DNA of 64,000 bases from GYS-P2D sp964414425 (GTDB taxonomy: Bacteria > Bacteroidota > Bacteroidia > Chitinophagales > Saprospiraceae). Both the position numbers and the translations under genes were made by a program. Numbering within the stretch: the first letter of the stretch is position 1; each line of letters begins with the position of its first letter. The notes under the pieces were generated by a model, which saw nothing but the letters and a program-made list of their open reading frames with translations, was not told where the DNA came from and did not search any database. Shown piece by piece: positions 9,754 through 18,757 of this stretch. Location: positions 49,641-113,640 of the forward strand of contig CAYPWL010000006.1 in the NCBI GenBank assembly GCA_964414425.1. The letters run 5' to 3'.

Positions 9754-10440
9754 TTACACTGCCTTGCCCGTGAAGCCTCTCTTCCTGATTTCTCTTGATA
9801 TAAAAATAGTGCCGATCACCGATGGCAGGGTCCAAGGTATAGCGTTCAGTGGGCCTGAGAAGATCTCTCCAAAGAAAGTCGCCCCTCCAAACGCAAAGAA
9901 GGCCGTATAGGCAGCGATGCCTGAGGAAATCATACCATTGATATGAGCTGCAATCCAGTTGCCATCTTCTTGCGATTTTTTGATTGACTTCAAGAACAAA
10001 GGCAGCTGCGTTAAACCTATGATGCCAAAGATCAACAGCAGAATAGACGCTCCCTGTACTTTCAGAACTAAACTCCAGATCAATAGTCCAGTAGCACTGG
10101 TAACCAGTAGACCCAAGATGACCTTACGAATCTTAAGAAGTCGGACGGGTATCTGATTCTTATGTTTTAGGATAGTCACGGCATACCACAAAGGATGACC
10201 TGTGAGGAGGGTTAGAAAACCTAAGAATGCTGCTGTTATATAACCTTTCTGAAGGAAATTGATAACACTCAGAATAAAGGCGGTGATCACGACGATCCAC
10301 ATCGTGTAGACATATAGCATGCCTGCTTTATTATGTAGATTACCTCCCTTCTTAGTGAATACGGGTATCCAGAAGACGAGTAAGCTGATGCTGCCCATAG
10401 CGATGTGGATGAAAAGTAGGATCTTGTCTATTGCTTCCAT
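9754..10440 (-). CDS. DUF2306-like integral membrane protein
   Basis: The 228-residue protein has six to seven hydrophobic segments and no signal peptide. Its N-terminal half carries HIAMGSISLLVFWIPVF, then KKGGNLHNKAGMLYVYTMW, with histidines inside or beside helices; this resembles DUF2306 membrane proteins, whose function is unknown. It ends convergently 51 bp from selO and stands alone on the minus strand. The conserved histidines could bind a cofactor, but that is speculation. Gene reality is well supported by length, hydropathy and the clean start; the family name is moderately sure. Confidence 0.75.
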   Translation of the reverse strand: MEAIDKILLFIHIAMGSISLLVFWIPVFTKKGGNLHNKAGMLYVYTMWIVVITAFILSVINFLQKGYITAAFLGFLTLLTGHPLWYAVTILKHKNQIPVRLLKIRKVILGLLVTSATGLLIWSLVLKVQGASILLLIFGIIGLTQLPLFLKSIKKSQEDGNWIAAHINGMISSGIAAYTAFFAFGGATFFGEIFSGPLNAIPWTLPSVIGTIFISREIRKRGFTGKAV

Positions 10441-10575
10441 TTTGTCAGTATGTGATCACTAATGTAGGGCCTCATATAGCTCGAAGACCGAGAGAGTGAC
10501 GGATGGCGCCAAAGTGGTACGAATGTCAATGTTTATTGACTGATTGCACGATTTTTTGACGAATGGCAAGGTCTA

Positions 10576-11421
10576 CTAACGCTTGAAGACAGGAATGTAC
10601 TTGCGAGATACAGGCACCACCGTATCAGACGAGTCTGTCAAGAAGAGCTTAAGACCTTGGGCGTTACCGCTGATCTTATCGATTCGGTTCTGATTGACCA
10701 GATAGGAGCGGTGGCATCTGATGATCGAGGTACCTGAAAGAGCTTCGGCGATATTAGATAGTGTATTTCTGAGCATCTCTCTTTTGACTTCTCCATCACT
10801 TGTGTAAGTGATGATTACGTAGTTCTGTTGTGACTCGATGTACAAAATATCACTGGGCTTAACTGTCCAGGTGGCATTGGACTTCTGGATAGGAAGATGC
10901 ATTGAGGGTGAATACGAAGTATCCGCTGAGGAAGTTTGGATACTGGCGGCTATCCCCAGGTTTTGCTTGAGCTTGCGTATCATCTTGAAGGATCCCAATA
11001 TCACTACGGGAAAAACGCCTATGAGCAGCGTTCCTCTCAGCATAATCAATAATACTGACCAATAAAACGGTTGGTGTAAGACCAGCACGGTCATAAACAC
11101 ATAGTTAGCAATAGCAATGAAGACCATCAAGATCATAATGCTCATGATCCACTTTATAAAAGTCCAACTGGGCTCCTCACGACTGATATTGAGGATATGC
11201 ACTAAAGTGAGCTCATAGATTAAGGTTACCGCACCTGTGATCATACCAAACTGCAATGCCAACAAAAACACATTAGATGCCCTGCCAATGTCAAAGGGTC
11301 TAAATGCAAAAAGAATGAAGAATATCAGGGCACTGGTATAGAACGCAGATAGGGCTATTGACTTAAGGTCGTCCCGGTCGGGATAAGGTTGTAAGAGGAA
11401 TTCTTTAATCTGCTGCATCAT
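10576..11421 (-). CDS. Membrane-bound LytTR family transcriptional regulator
   Basis: The 281-residue protein has four hydrophobic segments in residues about 25-150, a linker, and a C-terminal LytTR DNA-binding domain at about 180-281. The LytTR hallmarks are DILYIESQQNYVIITY, RNTLSNIAEAL, IIRCHRSYLVNQNRID and VPVSRKYIPVFKR. LytTR domains bind imperfect direct repeats in promoters; fusion to a membrane unit without a receiver or kinase domain suggests a one-component sensor, a layout common in Bacteroidota. Its target is not evident from the neighbours (a DUF2306 gene downstream and dps upstream, each with its own gap). Autoregulation is plausible but no operator was identified. Confidence 0.88.
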   Translation of the reverse strand: MMQQIKEFLLQPYPDRDDLKSIALSAFYTSALIFFILFAFRPFDIGRASNVFLLALQFGMITGAVTLIYELTLVHILNISREEPSWTFIKWIMSIMILMVFIAIANYVFMTVLVLHQPFYWSVLLIMLRGTLLIGVFPVVILGSFKMIRKLKQNLGIAASIQTSSADTSYSPSMHLPIQKSNATWTVKPSDILYIESQQNYVIITYTSDGEVKREMLRNTLSNIAEALSGTSIIRCHRSYLVNQNRIDKISGNAQGLKLFLTDSSDTVVPVSRKYIPVFKR

Positions 11422-11654
11422 CCACGTGAAGATAAGATTGATCTTTTCGTTTTCTACATGTCACTTGATCAAACAGATATATTTGAATCGTACTATTGTG
11501 CGTATAATAAGAGGCACACACCAAACAAATCCATTATTCCACTTGGGTCTTCTCTCTGCGCCGGAGCGACATTGCTTCACCCCAAAAACCTTAGCGTATA
11601 ACTGGATAAAATGCTCTAAATTTTCTACGTAAAGGTGTGTTTCATATAGTCCAA

Positions 11655-12131
11655 CTATTTATTGAGATATGCTGCGTACATCCATACTGATTTCTCCTGC
11701 ATACTGATGTACTCACTCATCAATGCGTTAGTCCCTTCGTCACCAACATCTCCCGCAAGATCAAGAATTTCTCGTTGGAACGAAATAATGGTCTGAAAGG
11801 AGGTCAAAATATCCTCAACGGCTTTCATGCCATCACTGATCTGAGGACTCTCTATGATTTTAGATTTTGTGCGATACTCCGAATAATTATGCTGTGGGGT
11901 ATGCCCCAAGGTCAATATTCGCTCAGCGACCTCATCGATCTTCAATTGTAAATCGGTGTACAACTCCTCAAACTTTACATGAAGTTCAAAAAACTTCTCA
12001 CCTTTTATATTCCAGTGATACCCTCGAGTATTTTGGTAAAAGATGGAGTAATTCGCTAAAAGTTCATTAAGCTTCTCCGCCAAATCGTTTGCCTTGTTCT
12101 TATCGAGTCCTATGAAGTTCGTGTTGTCCAT
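11655..12131 (-). CDS. dps: Dps-family ferritin-like protein
   Basis: The 158-residue protein is a four-helix ferritin-like Dps. The ferroxidase motif is visible as NTRGYHWNIKGEKFFELH followed by FEELYTDLQLKIDEVAERILTLG, where the histidine, aspartate and glutamates form the iron site shared between subunits. Dps dodecamers oxidise and store iron with hydrogen peroxide and protect DNA during starvation or oxidative stress. The N-terminus is short, with no long lysine-rich tail, so DNA binding is uncertain. It is a single gene between the LytTR regulator and a DUF2891 lipoprotein, both on the same strand but well spaced. Confidence 0.93.
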   Translation of the reverse strand: MDNTNFIGLDKNKANDLAEKLNELLANYSIFYQNTRGYHWNIKGEKFFELHVKFEELYTDLQLKIDEVAERILTLGHTPQHNYSEYRTKSKIIESPQISDGMKAVEDILTSFQTIISFQREILDLAGDVGDEGTNALMSEYISMQEKSVWMYAAYLNK

Positions 12132-12243
12132 ATTGTATTTCTATATCTTAGTAACGTGGCATAATCAGCTTAGTTTACAAGGTCCTATTAGGATCTGCTG
12201 CGAGTCTTACCATGACATCTTGGAGCTCTAATTCGACCTCACA

Positions 12244-13338
12244 TCACTGCTGACTAAAAGCATATAGCGCAAACGAAGCCAACCAGTGCTGACCCGCATA
12301 GTCACCATCCGTAATATTGCCGAGTGAGTACGCCAGATGCTCATCGGCGATGCGGATGCATGGCTCACAGTTATCCAACTTATATAGACACCACGCTCTC
12401 GAAAAGTTTAGCCCATCTAAGTGAACCAATTTCCCATCCGATCGATCATGGATACGACCGGGCTCTATGATGACCTCCCCAGAAAACAGGTCTGGCAGGA
12501 ACTCTCTGGACCACTGATTGAATGTATCATCATCAAGGACCTTTCTCATGATATTTAGCTCCTCAAGACATGGCGATAAGAAGTCGTATCCACTGGGTTC
12601 CCAAGAGATCGGACAGCCCCTATCCTCCATATAGAAGCGCTTGGCATGCTCGACGATACTGGCTTCCAATTCTGCATGTCCTGTGGTGACAGCATAGTCA
12701 TAGGCGAAGCTCAATCCAAAGGCCGTATTAGAGTGCTCCCCTACTCGTATCGGATAAACCAACTTAGGAAAGTAGTCTATATAGCCATTACTAATATAAT
12801 CGCATAGTGGTGTCAGATTGGCATAGAGCTCCTGGGCGATAGGGTCATCCCAAGTGTATAGCTCTTCGGCAAGCTTGAGTAGCCATGCCCAACCGTAGGT
12901 ACGCTCAAAGGTCTTGCTCTCCTTGTTCATACTGAAGTAATCCAGTTCGGTCTTGATATTGGCCGCAGTTATGTTCTCTTGTAACATCTGGAGTGCATGA
13001 TCTCGACTCTCCAACTCTGGAAACTGCTTCAATAGATAGACCAGCGACCAATGGCCATGCACAGCAGAGTGCCAATCAAAACATCCATAGAATGCTGGAT
13101 GATGCACCTGCGGCATTGCAAGATCGTCTTCCTTTGCAATGACAACCCCAGATTTATAAGGCAAGGGCTGCTGTATGCATTGGATGGGTAATGCGGCAAG
13201 TCGGTTAGCTTCACTCAGGGATAACGTTATCGCTTCCCCTCTATCAGACGTATCCGTCGTACTCTGGGAGGGTTCTTGGACTGCTATACCACAGCCAGCA
13301 AACCCTATAATCAATAGACAAGCATAGATGACTCTCAT
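12244..13338 (-). CDS. DUF2891 family lipoprotein
   Basis: The preferred ATG at 13338 gives 364 residues starting MRVIYACLLIIGFAGC, a signal peptide with a plausible lipobox (FAGC); the frame stays open upstream to 13500 but that extension lacks sense as a signal. The mature part carries the DUF2891 hallmark HPAFYGCFDWHSAVHGHW and many aromatic and acidic residues typical of an alpha/alpha-barrel fold. DUF2891 function is unknown; the fold resembles carbohydrate-active enzymes, which is inference. The product should be anchored in an envelope membrane. It stands alone on the minus strand. Confidence 0.85.
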   Translation of the reverse strand: MRVIYACLLIIGFAGCGIAVQEPSQSTTDTSDRGEAITLSLSEANRLAALPIQCIQQPLPYKSGVVIAKEDDLAMPQVHHPAFYGCFDWHSAVHGHWSLVYLLKQFPELESRDHALQMLQENITAANIKTELDYFSMNKESKTFERTYGWAWLLKLAEELYTWDDPIAQELYANLTPLCDYISNGYIDYFPKLVYPIRVGEHSNTAFGLSFAYDYAVTTGHAELEASIVEHAKRFYMEDRGCPISWEPSGYDFLSPCLEELNIMRKVLDDDTFNQWSREFLPDLFSGEVIIEPGRIHDRSDGKLVHLDGLNFSRAWCLYKLDNCEPCIRIADEHLAYSLGNITDGDYAGQHWLASFALYAFSQQ

Positions 13339-13641
13339 AACATGCACACATTTATACACGGAAAATAAGAAACTATATGTTCTTGACTCAACATGAATGA
13401 TCACAACTCTACATACAGCGAGTGGAACGATCATGAACTGGGGGCTATATGTAGCATGAATTATAGAGTACCAATGAGAATGCCTTTCCACTCGCTGCAC
13501 TTTTTCATGTAGAGGTCGTCCCTCCCCGCAGAGCCATTTTATGGTGTTGATTTTTAGTTCTTTTCGTCTAAGGAAAAGAACGATGATAAAGCAGATGTAA
13601 TCTATCTAAAATCACCCAAATGAATATGTCGATGCGAGTAT

Positions 13642-14340
13642 TTACTCGACCAATATTGTTAGGCGTACGGCCTCCGTTCCATAAATAACCTTCATATCAG
13701 GCGCCTCAGTAAAAAAGTAGTGTACCCATATATACACATGATTAAATAATGCAGCCAGGATAGCCGCCTTAGACAATAGCAACAGCCCTGGAACCCAAAG
13801 GATCAGAAATCCAAAGGTGTACATGGCGTTAGATGAATACTTAAACATACCCTTCCTGACGAATGGCACTTCCTTTAATCGATCTGGATCAAAGTGGTCT
13901 ATGCCGAAGGCTCTATCCATTCCAAAATATTTCTTCACGGAGTAAAAAAGATATACAGACGGGATAAAAAGAATACCAGCTAAGAGGTAAGCAAGGACGG
14001 TGTTTAGGTTTAGTGAATTGGAATTTGAAATGGCTAAGATGATAATGGTCAATAACCTCAAGACAAATAGAATCGCAAATCCGGCTTTGTACAGTTTAAA
14101 TCCATCAGTGCCCAATGCGGCCGAAATTCTGTTGTAGAACAACTCCAAGCGCCAACATACCAAGACATAGATCTGGTGAAGAATAGGAGTAAGTATTGCA
14201 ATCACCAACCAAATAGCTGTACTAACACCGCCTAACTCTCCTCTCAGAAAGTCCGAATCCCAAGTAACGCAAAGGCCAATTCCCCCTAATAGAATCATTA
14301 GTGAGAGCAAATGCCAATGTTGTTGCTGAAGTACTTTCAT
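13642..14340 (-). CDS. Isoprenylcysteine methyltransferase-like membrane protein
   Basis: The 232-residue protein has about six membrane segments. Its C-terminal third contains FVRKGMFKYSSNAMYTFGF, then FNHVYIWVHYFFTEAPDMKVIYG, a pattern like the SAM- and substrate-binding end of ICMT/PEMT-type membrane methyltransferases (an R-P/S-x-Y near a helix, then H-x-Y and a glutamate before the end). Such enzymes methylate lipids or prenylated substrates at the membrane. The substrate is unknown and the match is by motif only. It is a single gene with AT-rich flanks on both sides. Confidence 0.6.
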   Translation of the reverse strand: MKVLQQQHWHLLSLMILLGGIGLCVTWDSDFLRGELGGVSTAIWLVIAILTPILHQIYVLVCWRLELFYNRISAALGTDGFKLYKAGFAILFVLRLLTIIILAISNSNSLNLNTVLAYLLAGILFIPSVYLFYSVKKYFGMDRAFGIDHFDPDRLKEVPFVRKGMFKYSSNAMYTFGFLILWVPGLLLLSKAAILAALFNHVYIWVHYFFTEAPDMKVIYGTEAVRLTILVE

Positions 14341-14429
14341 CGTATTATTTAGTGTTGCCGTGCTCTTCTAAATATAGTGGTTAATCCTCTTAACCCAATT
14401 ATGCCGCCTAATACGGGATTTCCCCCAAC

Positions 14430-14509
14430 CTGAAGACATCTCCACAAGGTCGATATGAAATGCATATGTTAATCAAACTGAAGATGTCTCAACGCTGGTC
14501 GACATGAAA
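14430..14509. repeat. Diverged direct repeat of about 31 bp
   Basis: Two related segments, 14430-14460 and 14478-14509, both begin CTGAAGA, continue with a TCTC core and end in GGTCGAYATGAAA. They are separated by 17 bp in the gene-free stretch upstream of the ICMT-like gene. They could be paired regulator sites or chance similarity; no partner protein is indicated. The remaining part of 14341-14608 shows nothing recognisable. Confidence 0.35.
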
Positions 14510-14608
14510 AAGCTCACGGTTATGCGATTTGTTGCTAATGAAATGAATTGATCGGTTGAATCCTTGATAGGAATTCTATTGATAAGTATCATTACATCGA
14601 CTTCAGTT

Positions 14609-14809
14609 TCACCTTTTATTGACTCTTAAAAAAATGGATAGATCTTTCAATTTGTCACTATCTATGAACATAGGACAGAATGAGGTATACCGTAATTTAA
14701 TAGTACCGTAATTTTCAAAAAATACTATATCGGAACAGGCATTTCCTCTAACTATGTAAATAGAGTTGAATAGAATAAAAACTATATAAGTCAGAGCACT
14801 TTTGTTCAT
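14609..14809 (-). CDS. Hypothetical small secreted protein (66 aa)
   Basis: This 66-residue frame begins with a convincing signal-like segment (MNKSALTYIVFILFNSIYIVRG) followed by a short tail with two cysteines and a basic end (FLRVNKR). The local DNA is AT-rich compared with its neighbours, and no family is recognised. It may be a real small exported protein, or a chance frame in a decayed stretch next to the orphan PBP1C domain. Low confidence. Confidence 0.3.
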   Translation of the reverse strand: MNKSALTYIVFILFNSIYIVRGNACSDIVFFENYGTIKLRYTSFCPMFIDSDKLKDLSIFLRVNKR

Positions 14810-14926
14810 GTGCAGTTCTTTTTTTGCATTTGTATCAGCTAACTCCTAAACACCTATCAATCATATACTTTTCTTCACTTTCTAAATATGCTTGATAACC
14901 ACATTAAATTGACCTTAAAAACTCTA

Positions 14927-15187
14927 TCACCGACTCAACACCTCAAAACTAACTTTCTGTTCCTCTCCCCGATCATCTATACAGTACAAGACATGATCAC
15001 CTACAGATAGGCCCAACTCAATACTATGGAAGTCTTCGGTGGATCCATAGTAGGCTCGATCCACATACCAATGAACCTGCACATCCTTAGCCTTATGGGT
15101 AGCTTCGGCGATTATCTTTTGTTTTGCGCCATTGAGATCTCGAGGGATATAGATGCGCTCCTGAGCATTGGGATATACGATATCCAT
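14927..15187 (-). CDS. Stand-alone PBP1C C-terminal (BiPBP_C) domain, probable remnant
   Basis: The 86 residues match the C-terminal BiPBP_C domain of penicillin-binding protein 1C: IVYPNAQERIYIPRDLNG at the start, VHWYVDRAYYGSTEDFHSIEL in the middle and a GDHVLYCIDDRGEE end. In normal PbpC this domain follows about 700 residues of transglycosylase and transpeptidase. Here the frame is closed by a TAA about 13 codons upstream of the ATG, and no other pbpC sequence is present on either side. It is therefore either a fossil of a lost pbpC or a domain expressed alone in the cytoplasm, since no signal peptide is present. The domain identity is fairly sure; whether it is expressed is not. Confidence 0.6.
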   Translation of the reverse strand: MDIVYPNAQERIYIPRDLNGAKQKIIAEATHKAKDVQVHWYVDRAYYGSTEDFHSIELGLSVGDHVLYCIDDRGEEQKVSFEVLSR

Positions 15188-15406
15188 AGACCGCTCTGTA
15201 GTTTCTGTGATACACTCTATTATTGCTTACAAATAACGACATTATAAAACTATCACAGTTTCCTTATATGGAACGATTTTTTGTGATACTTACTTTACTG
15301 GTTTAACTTGATTAATGAAATATCAGCCTTCATATCTATCGCCTTAATACAGGCCATTAGCGTATCTCACAGCAACTGGATATCTTGCAGATATAAATCA
15401 CTATCC

Positions 15407-16123
15407 ATGCTTAAGACCTTCCTTACTACCCTACTATTCAGTTGTATGATATCAGGCGCCTTTGCTCAGGTCACTGCTCATGAGTTGTTAGCCAAGAGCA
15501 TCGAGTATCATGATCCTGAAGGTTTGCTGGAACAAGGAGAAGCCACGCTACAATTTACAGAGGAGCGCCCTAATGGCACAGATCGCCACACTACGGCCGT
15601 ATTGAACCCCTGGGCGGAGAAGTTCCAATTGATCACCAGCTCTGACGATCGAGAGATCACCACAACACTCGCAGATGGGCAATACCGCTACGCTGTTGAT
15701 GGCGCCAGCCCTACTCCAGAAGAAGTAAAGACTTTCAAACTCAACCCCACCCGATCGGACTTCATGCGTACCTACTATCACTACCTCTGGTATATGCCGA
15801 TGAAGCTTAATGATCCCGGGACCATCATCGATCCTGGGGTAAAGCGTACTGACTTCTTTGGGCGAGATGCCCTACAGGTCCGAGTGAGCTATGACCCTGC
15901 TGTCGGAAAGGATATCTGGTATTTCTATTTTGACCCAAAGACTTCTGCCTTAGTCGGATACAGATTCTATCATGATGAGGCTGCCAATGATGGGGAGTAT
16001 ATCTTATTCGAAGGTGAGGCGACCTATCAGTCTGTCCGCATCCCTAAGAGCAGGACGTGGTACACGCACAAGGATGATCGCCTCCTGGGCAGAGATATAT
16101 TGGACCAAATTACGATCAGGTAG
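15407..16123 (+). CDS. DUF6503 family secreted protein
   Basis: The ATG at 15407 gives 238 residues with a signal peptide (MLKTFLTTLLFSCMISGAFAQ); the frame is open to 15308, but the extension would bury the signal. The mature part has features of DUF6503, a Bacteroidota family: a SIEYHDPEG start, FTEERPNGTDR, a DFMRTYYHYLWYMP segment, and a beta-rich end with KDIWYFYFDPKTSALVGYR. The fold resembles outer-membrane lipoprotein carriers (LolA/LppX type), which is inference. It is a single gene, convergent with the decayed symporter. Confidence 0.8.
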   Translation: MLKTFLTTLLFSCMISGAFAQVTAHELLAKSIEYHDPEGLLEQGEATLQFTEERPNGTDRHTTAVLNPWAEKFQLITSSDDREITTTLADGQYRYAVDGASPTPEEVKTFKLNPTRSDFMRTYYHYLWYMPMKLNDPGTIIDPGVKRTDFFGRDALQVRVSYDPAVGKDIWYFYFDPKTSALVGYRFYHDEAANDGEYILFEGEATYQSVRIPKSRTWYTHKDDRLLGRDILDQITIR

Positions 16124-16149
16124 AGCACCTACGACAATCCTCACATAAG

Positions 16150-17762
16150 CTAGGCTACACTACCCAGTAATACATAGATAATCAGCGTGATGACAATCAA
16201 TACCACGCTCATCGTCTTCGTATACTTCCACGGCACCAGTGCCACGGCGCCTACGTCTACTATGGTAAATCGGCTTTGTACTGGATAGAACTTAGAGACG
16301 CCGATCATAATCAATATGTTGAGCACGAACTCTATCCCCCATATATGTACGAAGTGGGGATCCACGGCCAAGATGAAGTACATCACGACGTAAAATAAAA
16401 GCCCAAATATCAGTCCCGCCTTAGCGCCCACAACAGATACTTGAGGCAGGGAAAAGCCTGCGATCATCACCGATGCAATAGGAATAAAGAAGATACCATT
16501 CAATTACTGCAGCAGCTGATACAGACCATCTGGTGCATGAGCGATAAATGGTGTGATACCTATCGCAAAGACTGCCAGCACCAAGGAGCACGCTAGCCCA
16601 AAAAATACCAAGCGACTTTCGGACACGTCACGGTTGATATAGCGCTGATAGAAGTCTACACTAAATACAGTCGCAGCGCTATTGAGCGCACTATTGAAAG
16701 TGCTTAGGATAGCCCCCACAATAACGGCAATAAAAAAGCCTGTCAACCAAGTCGGCAAGACCAGCTTAACCAATTGTGGATAGACTAAGTCTGGGTCGTG
16801 GTACAACTGATCTCCAAAGTAGTAGTAGCCTATCAATCCAGGCAGGATAATCACCAAAGGGATTAATATCTTAAGGGCTCCCGTATAAAGGAGTCCCTTC
16901 TGAGCTTCTTTGAGGCTTACGGCCCCTAATACTCGCTGCACGATTGATTGATGCATCGTCCAGAAGTAAATCTGATTGATGATCAATCCCGTAAACAAAA
17001 CACTGGAAGGCAAGATGGACTGGCGACTGCCCACACCAACCGATGGCTCATCTGAGATTACCCGAAACTTCTCTGGTGCATGCGCAAACACTCTGCCCAT
17101 GCCTGACAACACCGAGCCATCGCCAATCTCCATCAACGCAATAAAAGGCACTAATAAGCCTGCTACCGATAGACCAAAGCCATTAATCGTATCGGTGTAG
17201 GCGACCATCTTCAGCCCACCGAATATGGCATAGATAGCGCCAAGCGTACCCACTATAAAAACCGTCAGCCATACATACGCCTTGAGATTGGCTAATCTGG
17301 AGCATATCTGATAGCTCAAATAGGCTCTCAATATTGAGAGCTCCTGTATAGAGCACGATTAGCAATAGTGTAGGGACAAAAGAGATGATCAGCAACATCG
17401 CCACTATGGTGCGCAGCATCCCATCAAATCGCTTCTCTAAAAATTCGGGTATGGTCGTCAATCCCATCTTTAAGATAGCGTGGCAAAAAATATAAGGCGG
17501 CAACGATCAATGCCAAGGCCGAAGTGACCTCCCAAGCGATGATAATTGCCCCATTCTTATAGGCTGAGCCATTCATGCCGATTAGGTGCTCTGTTGAGAT
17601 ATTAGTGAGGAGCATAGATCCTGCTATGATGATTCCTGTCAGGCTGCGCCCTCCTAAGAAGTAGCCATCTTTGCTGTTGAGCTTAGATTTACGGTGCTGC
17701 CAAGCAGATATCCCCGCAACCGGGGCAGTAAACAAGAAAAAGCTCAACAACTGGATTAGCAT
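16150..17762 (-). pseudogene. SSS-family sodium/sugar symporter, decayed (two frameshifts, one stop)
   Basis: Four overlapping frames together spell one SSS transporter of the YidK-like sodium/sugar class. The N-terminal piece (ATG at 17762) runs through LLTNISTEHLIGMNGSAYKNG to FLPRYLK near 17470, where the frame shifts; the next piece (KMGLTTIPEFLEKRFDGML) runs to about 17290, where a second shift leads to VWLTVFIVGTLGAIYAIFGG. That piece stops at a TAA at 16504-16506 (LYQLLQ-stop) and continues in the same frame as LNGIFFIPIASVMIAGF, consistent with one C-to-T change of CAA. The combined product would be about 535 residues. It lies 53 bp after the PfkB kinase gene, presumably its former partner in sugar uptake and phosphorylation. 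Confidence 0.8.
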
Positions 17763-17815
17763 AGTCGAAGTTTGACCTTAAGATACCGCAGATGATCGAA
17801 GCGGCACAATACTCA

Positions 17816-18682
17816 TCAAGATAGGAATTGCTCGATGTATGCTTTATACCTCGATTCAATATCCTCAAGAGATGGAAGGTATACACCCTCGTGCTCCACG
17901 ACATGAGAGGCCGCACTATGCGCATAAGCTCCTGCCAATAGTATACTCCCGGTCCGCCGATACTGTATCACAAAGCTGGCGGAAAAGATATCGCCAGCTC
18001 CTGTAGGATCGACTTCTTGAGTCGGAAATACAGGCATCTCAATAAGAGACTTGCCACGATAGATCTGAACGGGATGGGCACCATTAGTCATGATGACCGT
18101 ATCCACAGCCGAGCATATGGACTTAAGCATCTCGAGGTCGCCACCAATGTCCTCTTTACTCAAGAAAACCATATCGACGCCTTGCAATCGATTCATATTC
18201 AACTCCTTGGGACTGATCTTGCCCGATATGTCATCTCGCCCTCTCATCCACCCTTGGATAGACGCTGCCACGAATGAATCTGGAAAGGCAACTACCACCA
18301 TTGAATCAACCTCATCAGCAATTAAGCATAACAGAACCGCGGGAACATGAAGCCACTCTGCAGGGATGTCCGCACTTGATATGGAGTTGGCTCGTTGATG
18401 CATGTATTGAGTGCGGCCAGTATCCGTGTAGACGTTTTCAAACTCAGTCGTCTCTTTTGCCGCTACGTTATGGCTTACGATATCGTGCTCACGGATCGTG
18501 TCCCAATACTTAAAATCATTCCCTACACTGGTTAGCAAGGCTGTCGACATACCAACATGTGCACTCATCAAACTGCTATACGATGCCGTCCCTCCTAAGC
18601 GATATCCTCCATCGATCCTGTCGTGACACATATGTCCGATGCAGAGCAGTTCAGGCAGCTTATCTTGATTTCTTATTAACAT
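17816..18682 (-). CDS. PfkB family carbohydrate kinase
   Basis: The 288-residue protein has both PfkB/ribokinase signatures: the substrate-side GGYRLGGTASYSSLMSAHVG near residue 30 and the ATP-side DPTGAGDIFSASF near residue 225, whose aspartate is the catalytic base. The family phosphorylates sugars, nucleosides or polyols with ATP; the substrate is not clear, but the adjacent (now broken) sodium/sugar symporter suggests an imported sugar or polyol. The start ATG at 18682 follows a 12-bp perfect inverted repeat by a few bases, so expression may be controlled there. Family is secure. Confidence 0.9.
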   Translation of the reverse strand: MLIRNQDKLPELLCIGHMCHDRIDGGYRLGGTASYSSLMSAHVGMSTALLTSVGNDFKYWDTIREHDIVSHNVAAKETTEFENVYTDTGRTQYMHQRANSISSADIPAEWLHVPAVLLCLIADEVDSMVVVAFPDSFVAASIQGWMRGRDDISGKISPKELNMNRLQGVDMVFLSKEDIGGDLEMLKSICSAVDTVIMTNGAHPVQIYRGKSLIEMPVFPTQEVDPTGAGDIFSASFVIQYRRTGSILLAGAYAHSAASHVVEHEGVYLPSLEDIESRYKAYIEQFLS

Positions 18683-18689
18683 AGCATAG

Positions 18690-18724
18690 TGATATCCTCA
18701 AAACCAAATGTATTGAGGATATCA
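18690..18724. promoter_or_regulatory. Perfect 12-bp inverted repeat before the PfkB kinase gene
   Basis: Arms TGATATCCTCAA (18690-18701) and TTGAGGATATCA (18713-18724) are exact complements around an 11-base spacer. The element lies between the stop of the TonB receptor gene (18758) and the kinase ATG (18682), ending 7 bases before that ATG on the minus strand. It lacks a uridine run, so it is more likely an operator or an mRNA hairpin over the translation start than a terminator. Confidence 0.5.
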
Positions 18725-18757
18725 TTAATCACAGTCTATGATAGGGATCAATTGATC

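Noticed and set aside
11426..11632. 68-residue plus-strand frame between the LytTR and dps genes
   Set aside because: No signal, family or coding pattern; it starts right at the divergent gene start and looks like intergenic sequence.
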